64,000 nt of DNA from Luidia sarsii (taxonomy: Eukaryota; Echinodermata; Asteroidea; Paxillosida; Luidiidae), in assembly GCA_949987565.1 (NCBI GenBank), contig OX465107.1, positions 18,044,379 through 18,108,378 on the forward strand, read 5' to 3'. The first letter of the stretch is position 1. The number at the start of each line of letters is the position of its first letter. A program made the position numbers and the translations under genes. Under the pieces are notes generated by a model. That model saw nothing but the letters and a program-made list of their open reading frames with translations, did not search any database and was not told where the DNA came from. This document shows, one piece after another, positions 1 to 11,423 of this stretch.

Positions 1-142
1 ACCAGCTCTGGAAGCTGATCCAACATCCCAACAATGGCATCATGTTCCAGAACCACCGGTTCCGACTGCGGACGTACAACGACTGCATTGTTGGCAACGA
101 GCTGGTGGATTGGCTGCTGCTCAAGGACAAAGTCACTGACAG
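1..142 (+). CDS. PIKFYVE: PIKFYVE exon 1 of window (DEP domain, first part)
   Basis: The reading frame starts with the codon at 3-5 and encodes the first half of the DEP domain, with the typical [20 protein letters not shown] core followed by LVDWLLL. The donor is ACAG|GTTGGC at 143, phase 2. The exon may begin upstream of the window. Confidence 0.93.
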
Positions 143-3100
143 GTTGGCCCTGCTTTCTGTCTCTCTCCATCCGTCTCTCTGTCTCTCTCCCTCTGTCTTT
201 TGTCTCTCTGTCTCTCTGTCTCTCTCCCTCTGTCTCTCTCCCTCTGTCTCTCTCCCTCTGTCTCTCTGTCTCTCTCCCTCTGTCTCTCTGTCTATCTGTC
301 TCTCTCCCTCTGTCTCTCTGTCTCTCTGTCTCTCTGTCTCTCTTCCTCTGTCTCTCTGTCTCTCTGTCTCTCTCCCTCCGTCTCTCTGTCTCTCTGTCTC
401 TCTGTCTCTCTCCCTCTGTCTCTCTCCCTCTGTCTCTCTGTCTTTCTCTCTGTCTCTCTCCCTGTGTCTCTCTGTCTCCCTCCATCTCTCTGTCTCTCTC
501 CATACCCCTCTCTAGATCTGTCTGGCTGTATCTCTTCCATCTCTCTTTCCCTCTCTTTCTCTCCACCTCCCTCTCCTTTTATCTCCCTAATCCCCCTCAT
601 CCCCCTCTCTGTCTCCCCATCCCCCTCTCTCTTTTCTCTCTCTCTGCCCTCTTTCCCCCTCTTTCTCCCTCCCTCTGCCTCCCTTTCTCTCGACCCCTCT
701 TTCCATCGTAAGCTGAGTAACGATGTGGCGTAAGGCTTTGTGAAATCTGCCCCTATAGCCTGTTTGCGAATGCCTTGCCCCACTGGCCATTCCTAACGCA
801 GCAAAATGCACGCCCGTCCATTCACTAAAACTTGATAGTCGTCAACATTGGTGGTCCGCCTCAGCGACTGCCAGTTTTGAGTTTTGTTGGCATTGTGGTT
901 CTCAAACGCGTTAACGGTTACTTTTGTATAATTAGGTTTGCGGTGACACCATGTAAATTCTCTTTGGTGAGTAAGTGTGGTTCTGAAAAGAACCGGAGGA
1001 ACTCGACGTTTCAAACAGTGTACTCTGCTCATCTTCAGGAGACGAGCAGAGTACACTGTTCGAAACATTGAGTTCCTCCGGTTCTTTTCAGAACCACACT
1101 TACTCACAAAAGAGAATTTACATGGTGTCACCGCAAACCTATTTATCCTGCTATTCTCACCATGCAAACCTATTTATCCTGCTATTCTCACCATGCAAAC
1201 CTATTTATCCTGCTATTCTCACCATGCAAACCTATTTATCCTGCTATTCTCACCATGCAAACCTATTTATCCTGCTATTCTCACCATGCAAACCTATTTA
1301 TCCTGCTATTCTCACCATGCAAACCTATTTATCCTGCTATTCTCACCATGCAAACCTTCAAATCTCATTTTTCCTGTTGTATAGGCTGCAGGCCCTGGCC
1401 ATTGGACAGGCCTTGCTGGATGCGAAGTGGCTGGAGAGCGCCACCAGTCACGATCGTGCCTTCCGGGACGAGTACGCCCTCTACAAGGCCGGCGAGGTGA
1501 GCCCAGAGCTGAAGTGGTGAAAGAACTGGGCGTGGGGGAACCGGTGTCACCATCTCAAGTGGGTGGCCATGCTAAAAATGGGTGGGTGACGTCACCACCC
1601 ATCTGAGCACGTAGCCACAACCTGCTGAAATAGGCGAAATAGGCGGCGTGCTAAGATGGGTGGGTGAACTGAGCGCGTGCGGGCGCCCTTTACGCTAACC
1701 TGATTGCCGATTATATGGCAGCTCACCCATTTGATCATGCCACCCATTTTAGACTGTCACACCGGGTACCCAACATTTTGAAATCGTTTTAGTCCCTTCG
1801 AATTCACACCCATGATTGCTAGATTCACACCAATGATTGTAGATGCATGCCTCCTCCCAAATGATTTGGAGACTGAAAAATTGAACACCCTATTTTTCGT
1901 CAAATAAAACAAAGAAAAAACTGACTGGGAACATTTGGCAAATTGGGGAAGAAAACTTTTACTGGACTTGAACCCGAGACCTCTGGATTAACGTACCAGT
2001 GCTCTTCCATCTAAGCAATCCAGCTTTAGACGGTGGCCTTCCCTAATAGTCAGCGTCTCGTTCTTGGGTGTACTCTGACCTTTGTGCCCCTCAATTGCCC
2101 CCCTCCTCCGCCACAGACTGCTCTTTCAATGACGACAGATAAGATCACCCTGACGGCAGAGGGGGAACTGGACGAGATTGAGGACCGAATGGAGCCCAGC
2201 TGGTTCAGGGATATCAACCTGGAAGACAAGGGCGACCTGACTGATGACGATGGGCTGGGTGGGTGTTGAGGTCCCTAGAGGACTCCCTCTCCCTCTCCCT
2301 CTCCCTCTCCCTGTCCCTGTCCCTCTCCCTGTCCCTCTCCCTCTCCCTCTCCCTGTCCCTGTCCCTCTCCCTCTCCCTCTCCCTCTCCCTCTCCCTCTCC
2401 CTCTCCCTCTCCCTCTCCCTCTCCCTCTCCCTCTCCCTCTCCCTCTCCCTCTCCCTCTCCCTCTCCCTCTCCCTCTCCCTCTCCCTCTCCCTCTCCCTCT
2501 CCCTCTCCCTCTCCCTCTCCCTCTCCCTCTCCCTCTCCCTCTCCCTCTCCCTCTCCCTCTCCCTCTCCCTCTCCCTCTCCCTCTCCCTCTCCCTCTCCCT
2601 CTCCCTCTCCCTCTCCCTCTCCCTCTCCCTCTCCCTCTCCCTCTCCCTCTCCCTCTCCCTCTCCCTCTCCCTCTCCCTCTCCCTCTCCCTCTCCCTCTCC
2701 CTCTCCCTCTCCCTCTCCCTCTCCCTCTCCCTCTCCCTCTCCCTCTCCCTCTCCCTCTCCCTCTCCCTCTCCCTCTCCCTCTCCCTCTCCCTCTCCCTCT
2801 CCCTCTCCCTCTCCCTCTCCCTCTCCCTCTCCCTCTCCCTCTCCCTCTCCCTCTCCCTCTCCCTCTCCCTCTCCCTCTCCCTCTCCCTCTCCCTCTCTCC
2901 CTCTCCCTCTCCCTCTCCCTCTCCCTCTCCTTCTCCCCCGTCTCTCTTTGTGGGGGTGAAAAGTGGGTGCAGACGGGTGCACAGGTGCAGGTTGGGTGTA
3001 ACCAGGTGCTATTAGATTACAACTCATTATATTGCAACAAATTAGGAGAATGTTTTGCAGTGACGCCGTGGGACAGGAGCCGTCTTTTGTGAGTTGAAAA

Positions 3101-6100
3101 TAACCAAGTGGGTGGGGGGGTGGGTTCACTCCGTGTTTCAAACAGTGTTCTCCGTTCGTCTTTAAGAGAAGGAGTGTTGTGCGGGTGCTGGAATTAAGCA
3201 GTCCTGCCATCTGACAGCATCTGCTGTCTTTCTCCTGAAAACGAACAGATCACACAGTCGGAAACGTTGAATGAAACCCCCCAATGGCCCCATCACCCAT
3301 CCACCCCTGGATCTTTTGCGAACCACTCTCACTCACACGGCGTCACCGAAAACATTCTCGCTTATTCCTAGCTTCGACCGCAACAAAAAGGCACCGCGGT
3401 CAATCACGCATTTCACTGTACCTTTACGTTCTTGTGCACTCTTGATTGACCACCCCACCCTCCCGGCCCCCTTAGTCAGCATCTTGCCCAGCCAGCCTGA
3501 GGCGGTGGAGTCGGTTAGGACGCACCGGCGGGCCACGTCCATGGGGGACTCCATCGGGACTTGGACCAAGGGCCGGCGCCCCGCCACCGATCTCTTCACA
3601 GCGCCAAGTCTCGACAAAGGTACCGGCCGCAGCCGCTGCCAGTGCAAGCAGCGAGCCTGCAAGATGGCTGTAGAACGGTCACAGGGCATCTATAGTACAA
3701 CCACAAGCACAACCGTACATTGCAAGATGGCTGTAGAACGGTCACAGGGCATCTATAGTACAACCACAAGCACAACCGTACATTGCAAGATGGCTGTAGA
3801 ATGGTCACAGGGCATCTATAGTACAACCACAAGCACAACCATACATTGCAAGATGGCTGTAGAACGGTCACAGGGCATCTATAGTACAACCATAAGCACA
3901 ATCATACGTTGCAAGATGGCTGTAGAACGGTCACAGGGCATCTATAGTACAACCACAAGCACAACCGTACATTGCAAGATGGCTGTAGAACGGTCACAGG
4001 GCATCTATAGTACAACCACAAGCACAACCGTACATTGCAAGATGGCTGTAGAACGGTCACAGGGCATCTATAGTACAACCACAAGCACAACCGTACATTG
4101 CAAGATGGCTGTAGAACGGTCACAGGGCATCTATAGTACAACCACAAGCACAACCGTACATTGCAAGATGGCTGTAGAACGGTCACGGGGCATCTATAGT
4201 ACAACCACAAGCACAACCGTACATTGCAAGATGGCTGTAGAACGGTCACAGGGCATCTATTGTACAACCGCAAGCACAACCATACATTGCAAGATGGCTG
4301 CAGAGTGGCCACAGGGCATCCATAGTACAACCACAAGCACAACCGTAGATTGCAAGATGGCTATAGAATGGTCACAGGGCATCTATAGTACAACCACAAG
4401 CACAACCGTGCGTTGCCACAAGACAATGTTGTGACAGCAGCTTATAACCGTTACACAACCATGCTACACGTACCCCCTTCTGCAGTGCTGTCTTTCATAC
4501 AACCACAACCCAACCACAGTCTACTCACAGCATTACAAAAACAATGTGTTTAAACCCCCCCAAATCTCATTGATTTGTGTGCATTTTTATCAATTGAATT
4601 TCCAATAGTGTCCAGCAGTATACCACAGTAATTGGTTCTCTATTGTCCTTGAGCACACTGTTGATTTATCAGCTTAAAAAGCACCCTTGATTTCATAACA
4701 GCATTTGGCTTCATACATGCCATAACTGTCCTCGATCACTCACTAGGGGTGCTTTGCACGGTGTGTGGCACGTGGGTTTTTCGGTAGTCAGCGCACACCA
4801 ACTCGTTCTGGGCAAAAGCCCTTTGGTAGTAGCAGGGTTGGATGGCTTCAGAGCTTGCCCTGCCACCCTGACGTCACTCTTGTTTCTTCATCAGTTGCCA
4901 TGGAAACGGTGCAGACAGAGCTGTCGGGACCGTGGGAAAACAACGGCTCGGTTCCCGGGATCGGCGAAGTGTTCTCAAACGGTAAGTCGCAACAGTTGAT
5001 CATTATTGTGGTGAAAAGAATGATCGCATTTTAGAAAATGTTTGTGTCGTGGCAATAACAATTTTGAAATCAGGCACAAAATATGTAAATCTGTTGCTAA
5101 CTAAGTAAATAAGACTTAAGGCTTTGCATGGTGGGTTAATCAATATAGGAAGGTTTGGAGTGACACCATGTATAAGGTCTCTTAAAGAAGAGGTGTGGTT
5201 CTGAAAAGAACCTGAGTGGTAACTCGACGTTTCGACCAGTATCATCTCCGGATGACAGCCAGAGCATACTGGTCGAAACGTTGAGTTACCACTCGAGTCC
5301 TTTTCAGGACCACACCTCTTCCTTTAAGAGACCATATACATGGTGTCACCGCAAACCTTCCTATACTGTTGCTAACTGTTTACCAAACCGGTTGGACCTG
5401 TGGTTAAATGCAAAATTTTGGTTAGTGGCCTAACGTTTCCATCCTACTAGCTGGACCTTCATCAGAGGCTAAATGACTCAGTCACACAAGTGGATGAATA
5501 AGTTTGCCTGGGGTTAGTTAAGTGGAAAGAAAGGGTTCGAAAGCCCACCCTTCGGTAGCTGCCTGTGTGTTTTGTATAGCTTTCAATTGGCCACAGCACT
5601 GAATATGCAGAGCTCATCATTCAGAAACAGGGCAAACCCTTGCTGAATTACATTCTCCTCCATGCAAAATCATTTCATATCTATGATGATTTAATTTTTT
5701 TTTTTTTTTTAGTTTTTTTTTAAATTTTATATACAAAAATGTTGCAAACTGCTTACTGACTAAAATTACCAAAACTCTGCCTTTGAGAAAGGTCCTGCTA
5801 GGATCAAAACGTCAGGCCCACTAAATTTTAAGATTTTTTTTATTTGCTAAGTTGATCCTGCTATCTAAGACACCGAATTCCCTGATAAATATCCCTCCCA
5901 CATCCCCACCCCCTGCCAAAAAAAGAAGACCCCCACACCTCAGAGAGAGGTTAAGAATGGTGTCCCCCTCCGAGCCCCATAGTTTTCTACAGGGTCGTTA
6001 CCACACCGAAAATAATCGCCCAAAAAATTGCGAGCAGATTGTAGCTAGCAGTCATGATCAAATACTGGGTGTGCCCTTTATGATGGCCAATGCAGGGAGA

Positions 6101-9100
6101 CATATAAACAGGCACACCACTTACCTGTCAATCAGAGCATGAGCGGTGCATTGTGGGATTTAAGAAGGAAAAAATAGATGGAAACAAAAAAAAACGGTGC
6201 GAATCAGCAGAGCGTTCCCACACACACCGCAAATAAACGCGATTATTTTCAGTCTCACTCTTAGTGTAGTCCGAATCGCAATTCAAATCCCACTAATAAT
6301 CGCGTTTATTGTGTCCACACACGCAAAAAAGTTTGAATCGCAATTAATAATCGCGATTCAAAACGCGATCCAAATAATCGCATTTATTTGGTGTTGTGTA
6401 AACGACCCTGTTATTGCTCTTTTATCTACATGTAAGTTCCCGACCCCACACTGGTAAGCCACTTGCCCTTGCCTTATCAATGTTTACCTTCTCTGTCTGT
6501 GTGGGTTCATATCAGTCAGATAGCCTGAAACCACAATACAAGCAAATGAGAACAGATATTTGTAGATGTGTAGAGATAGATACGGGTGAGTGGTAAACTA
6601 TATGTACACTCAAAATTGGACTGTCAAAATACTCTTGATCAAACTATAGAAGTTATTAGGAAGCTAATAGTTGAAGAAGAAAAACATTCCGCTTTGCAGA
6701 TATTCTTGGAGTCACAAAATAATAATCAAATTGGCAAATTGGCAAAGAAAACTTTGACTGGACCCGGACATGAACCCGAGACCTCTGGATTAACGTTCTG
6801 GTGCTCTTCCATCTGAGCTATCCAGCCCTTAGATGGTGGCCTTCCCTAATAGTCAACTAGTCTTTGCCGGGGTGGGGGCACTAGTCAGAAGCGATTCAAC
6901 CATGAACTGCCGTATATCTCCAGGGATCATGCCCCTGCTTTCATTCTGATTCAAACAACCAATTGTTGTAAACCTGGCCACGGCAGCTCAGGGATCACAC
7001 AAAGTGGACGCAGCTTTTTAAAATTCAAGTCAAACAAGCAAAGGAAAAACTGACTGCGAGGCACTTTTAAACAAATGGAAAAATTTGGGAAATTGCATGC
7101 GTACCCTCCACTTATCGATGGCCGTCGTAGGTCTCCTTTGAGAAGGAACACTGGCTAAATTGGATTAGAAGAAGTGATAGCTTTGCGGTGACACCATGGA
7201 CCAGAAGTCTATTCCCGGCTTCGGTTCGGGTTGTTATTGTGTCCCGCTGTTAAACATTGACAGGTCTACGATGTGCTAAAAGCATCCTTTTTGAAAAACA
7301 AAATGATAATTGACAGGATATTCCCTTGCTATTACCTCCTTTTTAGTAAGCTTCAATAAAAGACACAAAGAATTTGATATTATTATTTTTATAATAATTA
7401 TTTGTTTATTATTTTACCGGCATATTGATTTTTGGAGGGGGAATGTAGTTGGGTGGGTCCCTGTAAACCTGTTTCTTTCATTACCATTTCAGTTTTCATC
7501 CTTTGACAAAGATTGGAACTATTTCTGCACCTTCAATATGGAACATTTTTATTTCTCTGCAAATCTGCCATCCTTTGGTTCAGAGACAAATATCCATGAA
7601 ATTTGAGTCAAACATTTAACGGAAAAACTAACGGGGAACTTTTGGACAATTTTAAAGAAAACTTTGACTGGACCAGGACTTGAACCCGATACCTCTGGTA
7701 TGGCATATAAGTACTCATTACCACCTGAGCTGGTTCCCTTCTTAAAAATTAATGGTCAACTAGTCTTTGCCGGGGTGGGGCCACCAATCAGAAGCAATTC
7801 AACCATTAACTGCTGTATATCTCCAGGGATCACACCCTCGCTTTCATTCAGATGCCAAACAACCAATTCTTGTAAACCTTGTTGCAGCAGTTAATTTGAT
7901 TTTAATTACAAAACACATACATTTCTCATCAGCACAGCCTTTTTAATTTGAGTTTCAACAGTTTCAAAATCGAGTTTCTTCTTCTTTTCCAAAACGCAAC
8001 CCCATCGTGGTCCAAATATTTTGATCAATGAAATAACTCATTGAAATGGAAAAATTCATATGCACAAGATGATATCAAGCAAGAACAGAACCACAATTTA
8101 TAGATGAGATTTGAGTTCCATACATTTTCATACTTCCATGAAGTCCATTCTGTTATGAGTTATTTAAAATAAAAAAAAACTCCATACAGTACTGTATATT
8201 ATTGTGACATACATGAAGATTGTTGTCCCATAGAAATAGGTTCTCATCGGCAGAAAGAGACAAAAGTGTCTGATAATGATTATTGCCAACAATACTGGCA
8301 TACCATCATGAATCACAGATACCTTTTTGAAAAACTGGCACAGAAATGTTTGAGTGGACCGGGATTGGAACCCGAGACCTCTGCATTTGCGTACCAGCGC
8401 TCTTACCATCTGAGCTATCCAGCCTTTAGATGGTGGCCTCCCTAAATAGTCAACTAGTCTTTGCTAGGGTTCGTTGCACCAGTCACAAGCATTCAACCAT
8501 TAACTGCCGTATATTTCCGGATATCCTGTTGTTTAATAAGTAATACCTGTAACCCGTTTCCCCCTTTCTTATAACTTGTCCCAATTCAAACGTAACATAA
8601 ACGTTCATCTTTCTTCCTCCTGCTCTAGTTTGTTCCTGGTTCTTCTCCTTATTTAGCCCTCACTTTGAGTGTTGGGTGACTTTCTTTAAAAAAAAAAAGT
8701 TACACACTGCAGATTGGCTTAAATGAGCTAAAATCAAATTTGACAATGTACAATGCATGTAAGAAGCTTAGGGATGATTTCCCAGAGTCTGACATTTTTC
8801 AAATTAGAAGCATTATTCCATATGCACAGAAGCAAATTTGCTGAGCCAATTGCTGCTGTTCTCACAAAATGTTAGAGGGGTCTAAATCCTAGCAGGAACC
8901 TTCTCAGAAGTTACTGTAATCCTCAAGTAATTTTTAAGTGTGGCTCATTAGATTCATCCAGTTAAAGGGGCCTGATATTTTCCTCAAACACAGTCCAAGT
9001 TTGCATGGCTAGGTGTTGGCTCAATTGACATTAGATGTGAGCTTCACAGTGTATTGCCCTTTTGAGATCGGGGCCCGGTGCAGTGGGCAGTGCAAGCGCT

Positions 9101-11348
9101 GTATAGAAAAACCTCCCAGCTTCAGAGAATCACGCCAAAAGGCTTTGACTGGCACTGGCACCGACACGCCGCGAACGAGACGCAGCGCTTGGACAGCATC
9201 CGCCGAAAGGCGGTGCGGAAGTTGCGATTGAGCCAGCCGTAGATGTAAGGGTTGAGGGCAGAGCCAGCCAGGTAGACGGTGAAGACGTGCTGCTGGAGAT
9301 CCTCGGAGGGCACCCGGAAGACCACGATCAGGGTGACGTTCAGCACCAGGGGCAGCCAGAGCAGCAGGAAGACCAGGTAGATGAGCAGCAGCACCCTGGT
9401 CAGCCGCTGCTCCTCCCTGCTCAGGCCCAGCCGCTGCGGCCGTCGTAGGCCCAGCGTCGCCGTCCCGTGGACTCGCCGCTTGCTGCGTCGCAGGGCCCGG
9501 AAGGTCAGCACAAACTGCAGCGGGATCCAGACGCAGCCGATCAGGACGAAGAGGACCAGCGGCAGGCTCAGGGTCCAGGAGCCGGCCGCCGTGCTCCCCA
9601 CCAGGCTCGGGTAAACCACCAGGTTGCAGGAGCGGAGCTGCGGGGAGTAGGAGACGTCCAGGAGGTCCCGGTGCATCAGGACGCAGACGGGGACGAAGTA
9701 GACCAGGCCGCCGGCCAGCCAGAGGCTGGCCAGGCAGGCAGCCACGTTGCGGCGGCCGCAGGTCCGCCGGAAGGCCGTCGGAGAGCGGGCCACCAGGAGG
9801 TAGCGGCTGGTGGCGATGACGGCCAGCGTGAAGAGCGCCAGGCAGGTCAGGTACCACATGAGGTGGCCCAGCACCACGCAGGAGGTGTGGCCGAGGGGCC
9901 AGCCGTTGCACAGCGTGCCCAGCATGTGGGCCGGCATGACCAGCAGGCAGGTCAGCAGATCCAGGCCGGCCAGGTTGCCGATGTAGGCGCTGGTGGTCGT
10001 CTGCAGCTTGCGCGTGGTGGCGATGGCCAGGATGACGAAGACATTGCCCACCAGGCCCAGCACACAGACCAGGGCCTGGATGGCGACCGACACCACCACG
10101 CCGGCGTCCACGGTCAGCCGGCACTCCTCGTCCTGCGCTGCTCCCGGGGGCCCGTCCTCGGTGCCGTTATCGGCGACCGACCCGAGACAGGCGATGCCCA
10201 AGCCGCCTTCTGGTCCGCACAAATTCTGCGAGACATTCGAAAAGATCCCCTCGGCTGGGAACTCCTGATGAGGTGTCATCGCTGCAAAGGCCAAGAAGTA
10301 ATACCTCACTCACTCCCCTTCTGAGCCGTCTCACACTTGAGGCGAGATGAGGGATGTCCACTTGGCTCTTTCTGCCGCTGGGAAGGGCTATTTTAAGACT
10401 GAGTCCCCTGTTCGTTAGCGCTTTTCTTCTGTCGATGCAGTACTAACCACCAAAAAAGGGGGGTTACTCTGGAGATGAGATGGGTGCACTGAAAACTGAA
10501 AGAGAGCGCCTCGCCAATATCATACTGCGAAGCTGAAGCCCAAGTTGTTCAGTGGCAAGTGCTTTGGTCAAGAGAGCCCTGTACATCCTGCATAGCAATC
10601 TTCTCAATCAAGGATTAATGAGATTAATGGCGTTACGTTGCCGTCTACAAGCACATGAAGAGCACTGGTTTGTAGTCCAAGTGTGAGCTCTCATGAAATT
10701 TGGATGGCTGCGCCTTGAGGGGACCAGGAGAGGTTTGGATCTCGACTGCCGGCGGTGGGAACACCTCAGCGACGGCACCTGCAGCTCTGTGCACCTTGAT
10801 CTCGTTTATATCAGTGCTGTCTGACTCGGCGGTCGAGTTGATCACTCTTGCCAAGAGCACTCAGCTTTATCTGAGGGCTGTGGCGGGGGGGGGGGGGGGG
10901 TCATAGTCTGTTGCTATGGTCCTGTGGAAGTCACTCCCATCTCTCCCCTCTCTCTTTCTCCCTCTCTCCCTCCCCCTTTTCTCTCTCTTTCTCTCTCTCC
11001 CTCCCCCTCTCTCTGTTTCTCTCTCCCTACACATCTCCCTCTCCCCCTCTCTCTCTCTCTTTCTCCCCCACTCTCTCACTCTCTCTTTCTCTCTCCCTCT
11101 CTCCATTTCTCTCTTCCTCCCCCTCTCTCTCCCCCTCTCCATCTCTCTCTCTCTCTCCCTCTCTGTCTCGCTCTCCCTCCCCTCTCTCCCCCTCTCTCCC
11201 TCTCACTCTCTCTCCCCCTCTCTCTCCCTCTCTTACCCTCTCTATCTCCCCCTCTCTCTCCCTCTCCCCTCTCTCCCTCTCTCCCCTCATCTCTTCCCCT
11301 CTCTCTCTCTCTCTCTCTTCCTCTCTCTCTCTCTCTCTTCCTCTCCCC

Positions 11349-11423
<75 letters not shown>

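Noticed and set aside
34..783. Several long Ser/Leu- or Arg/Glu-rich frames on both strands
   Set aside because: They are translations of a pyrimidine-rich simple repeat. Only the DEP codons up to 142 are real.
2244..3210. Frames of 250 to 311 residues made of Leu-Pro, Leu-Ser or Gly-Glu repeats
   Set aside because: Artefacts of (CTCCCT)n, which has no stop codon in most frames.
3271..4434. 387-residue frame combining exon 4 with a 21-residue repeat
   Set aside because: Exon 4 has a good donor at 3620 that keeps frame with exon 5. The remainder is an intronic 63-bp minisatellite, although retention is kept as a finding.
8340..8425. Functional tRNA gene on the minus strand
   Set aside because: Boxes A and B are present, but the same leader and tail accompany several copies, and the acceptor and anticodon stems do not pair well. 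It is a SINE.
9021..10124. Long overlapping frames on both strands across the GPCR
   Set aside because: They are Pro/Gly/Ala/Gln-rich shadows of a GC-rich gene. Only the 9122-10309 frame shows seven membrane segments and GPCR motifs.
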